Counted from the first letter of the stretch, positions 8,706 to 17,552 are shown. The stretch is 64,000 nucleotides of DNA from an uncultured Shimia sp. (GCF_947498095.1 NZ_CANMJE010000002.1:434001-498000), one strand, 5' to 3'. Made by a program: numbers and translations. Notes: a model not told the origin generated them from the letters alone.

Positions 8706-9599
8706 CTAGGCATTTCCGGTTTCAGCGATCCGCTCGCGCAGGGCTGCAAGTCTTGTCAACAAATCGCCCACTTCGGAACGGTTTTTGGCGTCGATTGCAT
8801 GGGTGGCAACGACGTCGGGCAACAGGGATTTTCCGGGTTCCATATTGGTCTGCTCTGATTGTTTGTTGTTTTTGGCTTCGGGGGCAGGGGTATCGCTTGC
8901 GATTTTTGCGGCGATCGCGTCAGCGGTGGGGGCGACAGAGTCTTCTGATGCATCCCCTTGGTTGTCATCAGACTCAACCGGAGCTGCGTCGTCGGCCTTT
9001 ATCTCATCCGGAGCGTCTGAGACCGTGTCGAAAGTGACCCGTTGCAAAAATGCGGGCATCTCGTCCTGTGACGGAAGATCTTCGGGCGTTGGAGCTGATG
9101 TGTCGTCGCTTGGTTCAGTTGCAGTATCCTGATCCTGCACGCCTTCGGCTTTCGATGCGGCCTGAACGGGGAACAAATCGCCAGCGACCTCGCTCAGATC
9201 CTCTTCATCTACCTCTGGTGCTTCGGTGGGCTTGGCAAACTCCAAGACCTCAGCCGGTGAAATCTCGGGGGGCTGAACTTCGGTTTCAACCGTTGCGGCC
9301 ACTGTCTTTTCTTCGATTTCGTCGTCCAAGGGCTGTGACAGGGCAGAGACATGCTTAATGCCCTTTTCGCGCAGCAGTTTCTGCGCACCCTTTATGGTCA
9401 TGCCGTCGTCATGCAGAAGTTTCTTGATGCCGCCCAACAGGCGCATGTCTGCGGGGCGATAGTACCGCCGTCCGCCAGCGCGTTTTACGGGCTTAACTTG
9501 GGAAAACTTGCTTTCCCAAAAACGCAGGACATGGGCCTGAGTATCAAGCCAGTCCGCAACTTCGCTGATCGTGCGAAAGGCGTCTTTGGATTTGCCCAT
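8706..9599 (-). CDS. MerR-family regulator with long acidic tail
   Basis: 297 residues. The N-terminal 70 residues are a MerR winged helix ([25 protein letters not shown], then [23 protein letters not shown]). Instead of a compact effector domain or dimerisation coiled coil, residues 95-265 are a low-complexity region rich in Asp, Glu, Ala, Pro and Thr; only the last about 30 residues ([15 protein letters not shown]) look like an ordered helix. It follows ihfA closely on the same strand, a conserved pairing in alphaproteobacteria, so it may be co-transcribed with ihfA. No metal-binding cysteines are present. Target genes are unknown. Confidence 0.88.
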   Translation of the reverse strand: MGKSKDAFRTISEVADWLDTQAHVLRFWESKFSQVKPVKRAGGRRYYRPADMRLLGGIKKLLHDDGMTIKGAQKLLREKGIKHVSALSQPLDDEIEEKTVAATVETEVQPPEISPAEVLEFAKPTEAPEVDEEDLSEVAGDLFPVQAASKAEGVQDQDTATEPSDDTSAPTPEDLPSQDEMPAFLQRVTFDTVSDAPDEIKADDAAPVESDDNQGDASEDSVAPTADAIAAKIASDTPAPEAKNNKQSEQTNMEPGKSLLPDVVATHAIDAKNRSEVGDLLTRLAALRERIAETGNA

Positions 9600-9614
9600 C
9601 GCGCTTACCCTGCC

Positions 9615-9917
9615 TTAGCTCTTATTTCCGGCTGCGACGCGTTCTTTCATAAGATGCGAAGGACGGAAGGTAAGAACGCGGCGTGGACTGATCGGAACTT
9701 CCTGACCGGTCTTGGGGTTGCGACCGACGCGTGCGGCTTTGTCGCGAACGCTGAACGTGCCGAATGAGGAGATCTTGACCTGCTCACCGCGGACCAGTGA
9801 ATCAGACATATGGTTGAGCACCGACTCGACCAATTGTGCCGAGTCATTTCGCGAAAGACCGACTTCGCGGAACACCGCTTCGCTCAGGTCCATCCGGGTC
9901 AAAGTCTTTTCGCTCAT
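9615..9917 (-). CDS. ihfA: Integration host factor subunit alpha
   Basis: Nucleoid protein that bends DNA, as heterodimer with IhfB; acts in transcription, replication and recombination. 100 residues, the usual size. The HU/IHF signature [23 protein letters not shown] is complete, with the conserved Pro that intercalates DNA, and the N-terminal [12 protein letters not shown] helix is typical of the alpha subunit. Only 15 bases separate it from the merR gene, and 124 bases separate it from fabH upstream; that gap contains a TTAGCGCTAA palindrome at about 9999-10008. Confidence 0.97.
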   Translation of the reverse strand: MSEKTLTRMDLSEAVFREVGLSRNDSAQLVESVLNHMSDSLVRGEQVKISSFGTFSVRDKAARVGRNPKTGQEVPISPRRVLTFRPSHLMKERVAAGNKS

Positions 9918-10041
9918 AGTCAGTCCCCCTATTAGTTAGACCCAACATTAGGAGGAAGCAAAATTGCGAGTCAACAAGAACCGCTTGGAAACAGCGGTTT
10001 AGCGCTAATTGTTCAGAGGTTTGGGGCGAAAAAGGGGTGGA

Positions 10042-11016
10042 TTACCAACGAAGGACCACTGAACCCCATGCCAAACCGCCACCAATCGCCTCGGTCACAA
10101 GCAGATCTCCGGTCTTAATCCGGCCCTCTGCAACCCCGACAGAGAGGGCCAAGGGAATCGATGCAGCCGAGGTATTGCCGTGGTCCTGCACCGTGACAAT
10201 CACACGATCCATCGGCACGCCCATCTTTTTGGCGGTGCCCTTAATGATGCGGATATTGGCCTGGTGAGGGACGATCCAATCGACCGAGTCGTCGGTGAGG
10301 CCAATCTTGTCCAAGGCCGTGTGTGCGGTCGAGGTCAGCTTTTCGACCGCCTGCCGGAACAGCGCATTGCCTTGCATGCGCAATTTGCCCGACTCTCCGT
10401 TGGTCGAGACGCCGCCATCCACGAACAGCATCTCTTTGTAGCGGCCGTCGGAATTCAGATCTGCGGACAGGATGCCGCGATCATCGCTGGTGCCATTGCC
10501 AACTTCGGCCTGCAGCACCAGTGCGCCTGCACCATCTCCGAACAGCACGCAGGTGGCACGATCTTCCCAGTCCATGATCCGGCTGAAGGTTTCAGCGCCC
10601 ACGACCAAAACGGTCTTGCATTGACCCGACAGGATCAACGCATTGGCATTGGTCAGTGCATAGACAAATCCGGCACAAACTGCCTGCACATCAAAGCCAA
10701 AGCCGCGTGTCATGCCCAGTTTGTTTTGCAACATCGTGGCGACAGATGGAAAGGTCAGGTCCGGGGTCGATGTGGCGACGACGATACCGTCAATATCGTC
10801 GGCATCCATACCTGCATCGGCCAGGGCCGCTTTGCAGGCCTCAAATCCCAGATCCGAGGTGGTCTGACCCTCGGCCGCAAAATGACGCCGTTCAATGCCC
10901 GAGCGCGAGCGAATCCATTCATCCGACGTATCGAGAAAGTTTTCGAACTCGGAATTGGGTACAACTCGTTCGGGCAGATAGTGCCCAACGCCTTTGACCA
11001 CGGCGCGTAATGTCAT
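10042..11016 (-). CDS. fabH: 3-oxoacyl-ACP synthase III (KAS III)
   Basis: Condenses acetyl-CoA with malonyl-ACP to begin fatty acid synthesis. 324 residues with the full Cys-His-Asn triad: Cys in VQAVCAGFVYALT, His in VPHQANIRII and Asn in HGNTSAASIP. Located 12 bases after plsX on the same strand, as in most alphaproteobacteria, so the plsX product route (acyl phosphate) and fatty acid initiation are expressed together. Confidence 0.97.
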   Translation of the reverse strand: MTLRAVVKGVGHYLPERVVPNSEFENFLDTSDEWIRSRSGIERRHFAAEGQTTSDLGFEACKAALADAGMDADDIDGIVVATSTPDLTFPSVATMLQNKLGMTRGFGFDVQAVCAGFVYALTNANALILSGQCKTVLVVGAETFSRIMDWEDRATCVLFGDGAGALVLQAEVGNGTSDDRGILSADLNSDGRYKEMLFVDGGVSTNGESGKLRMQGNALFRQAVEKLTSTAHTALDKIGLTDDSVDWIVPHQANIRIIKGTAKKMGVPMDRVIVTVQDHGNTSAASIPLALSVGVAEGRIKTGDLLVTEAIGGGLAWGSVVLRW

Positions 11017-11028
11017 ATTTGGGTCCCG

Positions 11029-12126
11029 TTATTGGCTGTCGTCCGCTGACGTCGCGGCATCTTGGGGCAGGCTCACTGCGGATGCAACCCGCGCTGCCAG
11101 TTTTTCGGCAAAGCCTGACTGCCCCAGTTTAAAGGCCAGTTTGATCGCCGCGGACACACCCGTCGCATCCGATGCGCCATGGGATTTCACCACCGTGCCA
11201 TTGAGCCCCAAAAAGACCCCGCCATTCACGCGGCGAGGGTCAATGCGTTTGTTAAGACGGCGGAGCGACGGATAGGCGAGTAGGGCGGCAAGTCGAGACA
11301 GCGGCGTGTATTTAAAGGCTTCGCGCAGCAGTTCCCCAACGAGGCTTGCAGTGCCTTCACCGGTTTTCAATGCCACATTCCCGGTAAACCCGTCGGTGAC
11401 GATCACATCAACCGAGTCACCAGGCAGATCGCGTCCTTCCACAAAGCCAACAAATTCAAAATTCGCCGCATCGGCGTTTTCCTGGATCATTTCATGCGCC
11501 AGTTTGAGTTCAGGACGGCCTTTGTGCTCTTCGGTACCAACGTTCAGCAGGCCGATGCGCGGACGGGCCAACTCCATGCCGTTGCGGGCATAGGACGCTC
11601 CCATCAGCGCGTATTGCAGCAGGTCATTTTCATCGGCGCTGATGTCAGCACCGGCATCCAGCATGATGTTGAAACCCTGTGGATTCCGCGATGGCCATAG
11701 GACGGCAATTGCCGGGCGGGTGACCCCGGGGATTTTGCGCAGACGAACCACCGACAGCATCATCAGCGCGCCCGTGTTGCCACAGGACACAACTGCGTCT
11801 GCCTCACCATCACGGACACAGTCAATGGCGGCCCACATCGAAGTGTCCTTGCCATTGCGCATCACATCACGAGGCTTGTCTTCCATTGAGACAACACCAC
11901 TCGCGTCGCGAATCTCAACCCGATCAACCAAGTGCTTCTTCTTGGCGACCAGGTTTTTTAGTTTTTTGGCAGGGCCGTGCAGAATGAACCCGATATCAGG
12001 GTTCTTCTTGGCAGAACGCGAAATGCCGGCAACTACAGCTGCCGGCCCGCGATCGCCACCCATGGCGTCAATAGAGATGATGGTGCGCCCGGCACCCGCT
12101 TTCCGTGATGTGTTCTCAGCGGTCAT
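11029..12126 (-). CDS. plsX: Phosphate acyltransferase PlsX
   Basis: Makes acyl-phosphate from acyl-ACP for glycerol-3-phosphate acylation, the first step of phospholipid synthesis; a peripheral membrane enzyme. 365 residues with ISIDAMGGDRGPAAVVAG near the N-terminus, VSCGNTGALMMLSVVRLRKIPG and DGFTGNVALKTGEG, all family signatures. Located between rpmF and fabH in the conserved yceD-rpmF-plsX-fabH order. Confidence 0.96.
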   Translation of the reverse strand: MTAENTSRKAGAGRTIISIDAMGGDRGPAAVVAGISRSAKKNPDIGFILHGPAKKLKNLVAKKKHLVDRVEIRDASGVVSMEDKPRDVMRNGKDTSMWAAIDCVRDGEADAVVSCGNTGALMMLSVVRLRKIPGVTRPAIAVLWPSRNPQGFNIMLDAGADISADENDLLQYALMGASYARNGMELARPRIGLLNVGTEEHKGRPELKLAHEMIQENADAANFEFVGFVEGRDLPGDSVDVIVTDGFTGNVALKTGEGTASLVGELLREAFKYTPLSRLAALLAYPSLRRLNKRIDPRRVNGGVFLGLNGTVVKSHGASDATGVSAAIKLAFKLGQSGFAEKLAARVASAVSLPQDAATSADDSQ

Positions 12127-12146
12127 GCGGGCCGGATCCCCGTCTC

Positions 12147-12353
12147 TTATGCCGCGTCTTCGTCCAGATCGACGTCTTCGACCATCGCAACGACTTCACG
12201 GTCGTCATAGTGGCCGCAGGACGCGCAAACGTGGTGAGGGCGTTTCAGTTCGCCACAGTTTGGGCATTCATTCGGGTTCGCTGCAACCAGTGCGTCATGT
12301 GCACGGCGATTGTTGCGGCGCGATTTCGATACTTTGTTCTGCTGGACAGCCAT
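12147..12353 (-). CDS. rpmF: 50S ribosomal protein L32
   Basis: 68-residue large-subunit protein. [19 protein letters not shown] is the standard L32 beginning, and the zinc ribbon keeps all four cysteines (CPNCGE and CASCGHY). The acidic tail ([11 protein letters not shown]) is longer than in E. coli but usual for this order. The start at 12353 is set by homology; the frame is open further upstream but has no family similarity. The four-Cys form is the zinc-requiring type. Confidence 0.96.
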   Translation of the reverse strand: MAVQQNKVSKSRRNNRRAHDALVAANPNECPNCGELKRPHHVCASCGHYDDREVVAMVEDVDLDEDAA

Positions 12354-12503
12354 GTCGCAACCTTCGATTTCTGGGGCGGGATGCCGATGCATCGTGCCCG
12401 TTTTCCTGAGCGTCCCGAGGCATTACGCGGTCTGCGCGCCCAAGTCCAACTCTAAATTCCAATGAGCGCGCGAAAATACTGCGAATCTCCGCTGACGCAA
12501 GCT

Positions 12504-13070
12504 CTATTTTTGATCGTCATCAGATAGCTTGTTTCGCAGCTCGGCGAGACCGGCAAAAGGTCGCGTATCTTCGTCTCGCATGGCGGTTTTTCCGGGCTCG
12601 GTAAACACCGCTTCACCTATGTCTGCCTCGTCCTTGCGAGGGTAGAGCGGCAAGTTCAGCGCCAGAGCTTCCGCCATGACTTGGGCAATATCGATCATAC
12701 TTCCCAAAGGTTCGGCGTTTTCGTCTTCGGGCATCTCAATGTCCTCATCGTCGTCATCAGACGCAGGCGATTCCAATCCGGCGATAAAACGGCGTTCAAC
12801 TGGCACGTCCAAGCGTGTTGTCACGGGCTCCAAAGTGACGACGCAGGGCTGTGTGACCGTGGCACCCAAGGTGGCTTTGATTTCCCAATCGGATTTGCCC
12901 AAGGCCTGAAGACTTCCCGCAAGGCGCAATTTTTTTAACCCTAACACCCCTAATTCTTTTGCCAGAGCCTCACATGAGTTGGCGTCAGGACGAAGGTCAA
13001 ACCGAGTCTCGCGGTTTTGGCGCAGGTCGGCGACACGGAATTGGGTGGCTTGATTTGCTGTATCAGTCAT
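12504..13070 (-). CDS. yceD: YceD family (DUF177) protein
   Basis: 188-residue member of the YceD/DUF177 family, which almost always precedes rpmF and is linked to 23S rRNA maturation in bacteria and chloroplasts. Visible are the core LRLAGSLQALG...DWEIKATLGATVTQPCVVTLEPV with the conserved Cys, an Asp-rich segment (SDDDDEDIEMPEDE), and IDIAQVMAEALALNLPLYPR. It is the first gene of the yceD-rpmF-plsX-fabH cluster and is divergent from bamE. Confidence 0.9.
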   Translation of the reverse strand: MTDTANQATQFRVADLRQNRETRFDLRPDANSCEALAKELGVLGLKKLRLAGSLQALGKSDWEIKATLGATVTQPCVVTLEPVTTRLDVPVERRFIAGLESPASDDDDEDIEMPEDENAEPLGSMIDIAQVMAEALALNLPLYPRKDEADIGEAVFTEPGKTAMRDEDTRPFAGLAELRNKLSDDDQK

Positions 13071-13157
13071 CGGGTGATCGCTTCATTCACTTGAACCAAA
13101 GGCATTCATTCTGTAATCGGGATAAAAGGCGTCAGAAGCCAAGGCAAGAGGGCAGTT

Positions 13158-13607
13158 ATGACCGGTGGATTAAATCGAATGCGTTGGGCAGTGCTGGCTC
13201 TGTGTTTTGTCGGGCTTGTCGCCTGTACAACGCAGTATCGCAACCACGGGTATGTGCCTGTGCCCGAAGACCTTGAAAAGATCAAGGTTGGCGTCGATAC
13301 CCGTGAAAGTGTCGCCGAAGCGGTTGGCACCCCGTCTGCCTCGGGCGTTCTGAACGAAAGCGGCTATTATTATGTGCGGACTCAGATCCGTCACTATGGT
13401 GCGCGTAAACCGAAAGTTGTCGACCGCCGTCTCCTTGCCATTACGTTTGATTCTAATGGTCGGGTTCGCAACATCGAAGAGTTTACACTCGAAGACGGCA
13501 ACGTGGTGCCTTTGACACGGCGCATCACCGACAACGACGTCGAAAACCCGGGCTTTATCAAGCAAATCCTTGGCAATATCGGCAATTTCGGTCCGGTCGG
13601 TTTCTGA
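13158..13607 (+). CDS. bamE: Outer-membrane assembly lipoprotein BamE (SmpA/OmlA)
   Basis: 149-residue lipoprotein of the BAM outer-membrane protein insertion machine; BamA itself is encoded at 57325. The signal peptide ends with lipobox LVAC at about residues 20-23, so Cys23 would be acylated. The SmpA/OmlA domain follows (EDLEKIKVGVDTRESVAEAVGTPS, then YYYVRTQIRHYG). AGAGGGC precedes the ATG at 13158. Possible promoter elements TTGAAC (13091-13096) and TAATCG (13114-13119), 17 bases apart, lie upstream. Confidence 0.9.
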   Translation: MTGGLNRMRWAVLALCFVGLVACTTQYRNHGYVPVPEDLEKIKVGVDTRESVAEAVGTPSASGVLNESGYYYVRTQIRHYGARKPKVVDRRLLAITFDSNGRVRNIEEFTLEDGNVVPLTRRITDNDVENPGFIKQILGNIGNFGPVGF

Positions 13608-13687
13608 TCTGAGGCGCCGACATTTCGCCGTTACACATGCCTCGCTATGTTGAGAGGATAAGTCGGCGCGAGACAAAGGCGATGACG

Positions 13688-14416
13688 ATGGACCACGGGC
13701 GATACATAGCACGAATTGCCGAAAGCGCAGATGATGTGCGCGCGGCGCAACGGTTGCGCAAACTGGCATTTCTTGCGACCGAAGCCGGGGCGCCGGACGT
13801 TGACGCCTATGATCCGCTTTGTACGCACTTTCTGGTTGAGGACAGTACCACAGGGCAATTAGTCTGCTGCTTTCGGGCGTTGGCACTGACGTGCGGCAGT
13901 GAAATCGAACGCAGTTATTCGGCGCAATACTATGAGTTGAGCGCGTTGTGCGACTTTGAGGGCCGCATGGTAGAGATGGGGCGCTTCTGCATTCACCCTG
14001 ACCTTCAGGATGCCGACATTTTGCGCGTAGCTTGGGGAGCGATGACCGCGTATGTCGATGAAAATAAAGTGGAAATGCTATTCGGGTGCTCCTCGTTCTC
14101 TGGCACGGATGCGGGGGAATACTTTGACGCTTTCGCAATGCTTCGGGATCACCATCTCGCGCCGAAACGTTGGTCGCCAAAGGTCAAAGCCCCTAATGTG
14201 TTTCGCTTTGCTGCACGGTTGCGGCGCAAATCCGATCCCAAGCGTGCCTTGCTGCGCATGCCGCCTTTGCTACGCACGTATTTGCTGATGGGGGGCTGGG
14301 TCAGTGACCATGCCGTGGTTGATGCTCAGCTGAACACTTTGCATGTTTTTACCGGACTTGAAGTGGGTGCTATTCCACCTGAGCGCAAACGACTTCTGAG
14401 AGCTCTCACGGTTTAA
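13688..14416 (+). CDS. OlsB/GlsB-family aminolipid N-acyltransferase
   Basis: GNAT-fold acyltransferase of about 242 residues, of the family that N-acylates an amino acid with a 3-hydroxyacyl chain from ACP. Seen: YIARIAESADDVRAAQRLRKLAF at the start, VEMGRFCIHPD in the catalytic core, then LFGCSSFSGTD, all matching OlsB-type proteins. Classical olsB is followed by the O-acyltransferase olsA; no olsA is adjacent here. Roseobacters also have a second family member, GlsB, that makes glutamine lipids, and a stand-alone gene fits that better, but I cannot separate the two from sequence. ATG 13688 follows AAAGGCG; earlier ATGs at 13637 and 13682 are possible. Confidence 0.8.
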   Translation: MDHGRYIARIAESADDVRAAQRLRKLAFLATEAGAPDVDAYDPLCTHFLVEDSTTGQLVCCFRALALTCGSEIERSYSAQYYELSALCDFEGRMVEMGRFCIHPDLQDADILRVAWGAMTAYVDENKVEMLFGCSSFSGTDAGEYFDAFAMLRDHHLAPKRWSPKVKAPNVFRFAARLRRKSDPKRALLRMPPLLRTYLLMGGWVSDHAVVDAQLNTLHVFTGLEVGAIPPERKRLLRALTV

Positions 14417-14450
14417 GTCATTTCAGATACAATGAGCCCAAAGAGAGTGG

Positions 14451-14479
14451 TTGACGCTCATAGTTCGGGCTAGTAGCAC
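14451..14479 (+). promoter_or_regulatory. Possible promoter of the ABC-F gene
   Basis: TTGACG at 14451-14456 and TAGCAC at 14474-14479 are separated by 17 bases. The ABC-F ATG at 14486 lies seven bases after the -10 element and has no ribosome site, so transcription could start at or next to the start codon. This is a motif match only. Confidence 0.4.
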
Positions 14480-14485
14480 CGGCGC

Positions 14486-16291
14486 ATGGCACGTGTACCC
14501 TTATTGCAGATGAACAGAATATCGCTGACTTTTGGCGGTGACCCGATTTTTGACGACTTGGACCTTGTGGTTCAGCCCGGTGACCGGGTGGCTCTGGTTG
14601 GGCGCAATGGATCGGGCAAGTCGACCCTGATGAAAGTCATGGCTGGGCTGGTTGAGGCCGACAAGGGCGATATCGTTGTGCCTGCAGGCGTTTCAGTCGG
14701 CTATATGGAGCAAGATCCGGACATGTCTGGATTTGCGACACTTGGCGACTTTGCCAGCGCTGCATTGGACCCAGGCGAGCTTTACAAGGTCGAGCGGGCA
14801 GGCGAAGGATTGAAATTTGATCCAGATCGCCCCGTGGACACGGCCTCTGGAGGCGAACGTCGCCGGGCAGCTCTGGCAAGACTGATGGCCGAGGCGCCGG
14901 AATTGATGCTGCTGGACGAACCCACAAACCATCTGGACATCGAAGCGATTGCCTGGCTCGAAAACGAACTGGCCAATACCCGCGCGGCCTACGTGCTGAT
15001 TTCGCACGACCGGGCGTTTTTGCGCGCCCTGACACGCGCAACGCTCTGGATTGATCGGGGTGCGGTGCGGCGTCAGGAAAAGGGATTCGAGGCCTTTGAA
15101 GAATGGCGCGACAAGGTTTGGGACGACGAGGATATGCAGCGTCACAAACTAAATCGCAAAATCAAATCCGAGGCCCGTTGGGCGGTTGAAGGTATCAGCG
15201 CCCGGCGCAAACGCAATCAGGGCCGCGTGCGTGCTCTGATTGCGCTGCGCGCCGAACGTTCCTCACAGATCAAACGCCAAGGGTCTGCAGCAATGGAGCT
15301 TGCTTCCGGTCCAAAATCCGGAAAGAAAGTGATTGATGCCAAAGGCTTGTCCAAGGGTTTTGATGCGCAACAGATTGTGCGTGATTTTTCCATTACCATC
15401 CAGCGCGGTGATCGCGTGGCCTTTGTGGGGCCCAATGGTGTCGGCAAAACCACGGTCATTAAAATGCTGATGGGTCAGATCGCACCGGATGAGGGCAGCT
15501 TGAGTTTGGGCACCAATCTTCATCCCGCTATCTTTGACCAATCCCGGTCCCAGCTCGACCCGGACATGAGCCTTTGGGACAGTCTGACCGGTGACCCGGA
15601 TATGCGGGTGTCGGGCAAAGCGGATCAGGTCATGGTGCGCGGAAACCCCAAGCATGTGGTGGGGTATCTCAAAGAGTTTCTGTTTGACGAAGGGCAAGCC
15701 CGCGCGCCGGTCCGCTCGCTTTCAGGCGGAGAAAAAGCGCGGCTTTTTCTGGCCAAGCTGATGGCGCGCGAAAGCAACCTCTTGGTGCTTGATGAACCTA
15801 CCAACGATCTGGACGTGGAAACGTTGGATCTGCTGCAGGAAATACTCGACGATTACGATGGTACCGTGCTTTTGGTCAGCCACGACCGGGATTTCCTCGA
15901 CCGGGTGGCGACAACCACGGTTGCGATGGAGGGCAATGGCCGGGCAACCGTTTACGCCGGCGGCTGGAGTGACTATCAGGCACAACGCCAAAAGGACGCT
16001 CCACAAAAGGCAGAGAAATCAAAAACTAAGGCCGAGAAGTCAAAGCAAGAAAGCACGGCCAAAGAAGGACTGAGTTTCACCGAGAAACACCGCCTTGAGG
16101 CATTGCCGGGCATCATGCAACGTTTGGAAGCTGAGATTGCCAAGCTAGAAGAGTTCCTGATGGATCCTGATCTCTTCAGTAAAGAGCCCGTAAAATTCCA
16201 AAAGGCCACAGAAGCATTGGTAGAGCGGCAAACCGCCCTGTCTGAAGCAGAAGAAGACTGGCTGACGCTAGAAGAAAAAGCCGAAAACTAA
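14486..16291 (+). CDS. ABC-F family ATPase, Uup-like
   Basis: 601-residue soluble protein with two ABC cassettes and no membrane segment. The first has Walker A GRNGSGKST, signature ASGGERRRAALARL and Walker B LMLLDEPTNHLDI; the second has GPNGVGKTT, LSGGEKARLFLAKL and LLVLDEPTNDLDV. A Lys/Glu-rich linker (about 505-530) leads to a C-terminal coiled coil (LPGIMQRLEAEIAKLEEFL), the arrangement of Uup, which binds ribosomes or DNA branch points. Such proteins act on translating ribosomes rather than in transport. No Shine-Dalgarno sequence is visible before the ATG. Confidence 0.92.
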   Translation: MARVPLLQMNRISLTFGGDPIFDDLDLVVQPGDRVALVGRNGSGKSTLMKVMAGLVEADKGDIVVPAGVSVGYMEQDPDMSGFATLGDFASAALDPGELYKVERAGEGLKFDPDRPVDTASGGERRRAALARLMAEAPELMLLDEPTNHLDIEAIAWLENELANTRAAYVLISHDRAFLRALTRATLWIDRGAVRRQEKGFEAFEEWRDKVWDDEDMQRHKLNRKIKSEARWAVEGISARRKRNQGRVRALIALRAERSSQIKRQGSAAMELASGPKSGKKVIDAKGLSKGFDAQQIVRDFSITIQRGDRVAFVGPNGVGKTTVIKMLMGQIAPDEGSLSLGTNLHPAIFDQSRSQLDPDMSLWDSLTGDPDMRVSGKADQVMVRGNPKHVVGYLKEFLFDEGQARAPVRSLSGGEKARLFLAKLMARESNLLVLDEPTNDLDVETLDLLQEILDDYDGTVLLVSHDRDFLDRVATTTVAMEGNGRATVYAGGWSDYQAQRQKDAPQKAEKSKTKAEKSKQESTAKEGLSFTEKHRLEALPGIMQRLEAEIAKLEEFLMDPDLFSKEPVKFQKATEALVERQTALSEAEEDWLTLEEKAEN

Positions 16292-16297
16292 CCGCTT

Positions 16298-16321
16298 AAG
16301 TCGGACAAACTTGTCCGACTT
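16298..16321. terminator. Palindromic hairpin between convergent genes
   Basis: A perfect 24-base palindrome with 11-base arms (AAGTCGGACAA and its complement). It begins seven bases after the ABC-F stop and reaches into the stop codon of the convergent gene. It lacks a clear T tract, so it may be a weak bidirectional terminator. Confidence 0.5.
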
Positions 16322-16844
16322 ACCTGATGACCTGCGGGACGTACCCGGCGCGCAGGGCCTCTAGTGTTGGTTCCGGCGTCAGGACCTCTACGGAACCTAC
16401 TGGTCTCTTTAGATTTTCGCCATAACCATTTGGATCAAAAAGAATAATTCCATCTTCCCAAATCAGGCTGGCCCCATGATCCGATATAAAAAACGTGCCA
16501 TCCGGCAGGTCTTTGGCATTGGCCACATGGCGTCTTTGTTGAAACACCCTTGGGATTGCACGTGCTGCATGCAGTCGCGAGTCGAACGCCGCGACTTTGC
16601 CTTTGTGACTCGCTGCATCAAGAAAGGCGACATAATCCGCGCGCCGACACTCCCCACAGGGGCGATGCCCCGCTGCAAGGGCCACGGCTTCGTCGTGAAA
16701 GAACAATTCGGTATACCGATTGGGCGTCATCAGCGTCCGCTTACGTTCCTTGAATTCTGTCACGCAACATACCCAGGCCTTGTGTCGCCATCGCGCGTTT
16801 GTCAGATGCCGATGATCATCATGAAGTACGCCACGGTTGCCCAT
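16320..16844 (-). CDS. Conserved protein with GHRPCGECRR motif, function unknown
   Basis: About 174 residues, soluble, starting MGNRGVLHDD. The segment TPNRYTELFFHDEAVALAAGHRPCGECRR (residues roughly 38-68) resembles the short metal-binding module of Ada-like proteins (A-A-G-x-R-P-C-x-x-C), preceded by WVCCVTEF, so four cysteines lie in the first third: two adjacent and two in CxxC. The second half contains DGTFFISDHGASLIWEDGIILFDPNG. I recall similar unannotated proteins in alphaproteobacteria but no function. The frame is open to 16910; ATG 16844 fits best. Confidence 0.65.
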   Translation of the reverse strand: MGNRGVLHDDHRHLTNARWRHKAWVCCVTEFKERKRTLMTPNRYTELFFHDEAVALAAGHRPCGECRRADYVAFLDAASHKGKVAAFDSRLHAARAIPRVFQQRRHVANAKDLPDGTFFISDHGASLIWEDGIILFDPNGYGENLKRPVGSVEVLTPEPTLEALRAGYVPQVIR

Positions 16845-16952
16845 GAAGGCACCACGCGCAGGGTGCGCGAGGATTTCTCCGGTAGGTTGGACACGGTTTT
16901 GCAAGGGCATGGAGTGAGTTTGATGAAAGCAGGTGTCGCGTGCAACGTCTAT

Positions 16953-17552
16953 TTATCGGTCCGGATCCGGAGGAGGCATGGTAAGACCCGCCTGATACGC
17001 TCGGGCTAACAGATTTTTCCTGCGCTCTAAGGATCCGGTTGAGCCGCACAGCAATTCCAACTTTCGCGGGGAAAACCCGAAGTAGCCAAAGGTACCATCG
17101 ACCCAGGATGTCTCCAAAGCGTCTTGATAGCCTTTGTCGCGCATTTCATGGGACTTTGCGCCTGCCGGAACAAGCAAGAGGCCGCTTCGATTGCGTTGCA
17201 ATGACTTGTTTGGATCGTCCAGTTGGTCATAGGCCCATCCCCAAGTCCACACCCGGTCTACCCAGCCCTTGAGCGTGGCCGGCATGCCCCACCAGAACAG
17301 CGGGAAAATCAGACAAATCGCGTCGGCTCGCGCAATCCTGTCCTGTTCCTTGAGAATGTCTGGAGGCGCGGACCCGTTGCTTTCATCGCTGTCGATGTCA
17401 ACTTGGGTCCAGCGTGGGTCAAAGCCTTCGGCATTGAGATCTGCTAGCTCGACGGTGTGACCGGCGGATATTGCACCGCGCATGAATTCTTGCGCGATGG
17501 CTGCGCTAAAGGACTTGGGATCTGGATGGTCGAAAACGATAAGAACGTGCAT
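16953..17552 (-). CDS. NAD(P)H quinone oxidoreductase, flavodoxin-like fold
   Basis: 199-residue cytoplasmic flavoprotein of the NQO/MdaB/KefF family. Seen: MHVLIVFDHPDPKSFSAAI (FMN/FAD phosphate loop), FPLFWWGMPATLKGWVDRV (family signature), VPAGAKSHEM and GTFGYFGF. Expected to reduce quinones or related electrophiles by two electrons. It is not next to a Kef channel or MdaB regulator, so the substrate is open. The following 158 bases separate it from an SDR gene on the same strand and contain that gene's terminator. Confidence 0.85.
   Translation of the reverse strand: MHVLIVFDHPDPKSFSAAIAQEFMRGAISAGHTVELADLNAEGFDPRWTQVDIDSDESNGSAPPDILKEQDRIARADAICLIFPLFWWGMPATLKGWVDRVWTWGWAYDQLDDPNKSLQRNRSGLLLVPAGAKSHEMRDKGYQDALETSWVDGTFGYFGFSPRKLELLCGSTGSLERRKNLLARAYQAGLTMPPPDPDR

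Noticed and set aside
9999-10008. TTAGCGCTAA before ihfA as a CceR-type operator
   Set aside because: Only the inner eight to ten bases match; the outer TG and CA positions seen at eno are missing.
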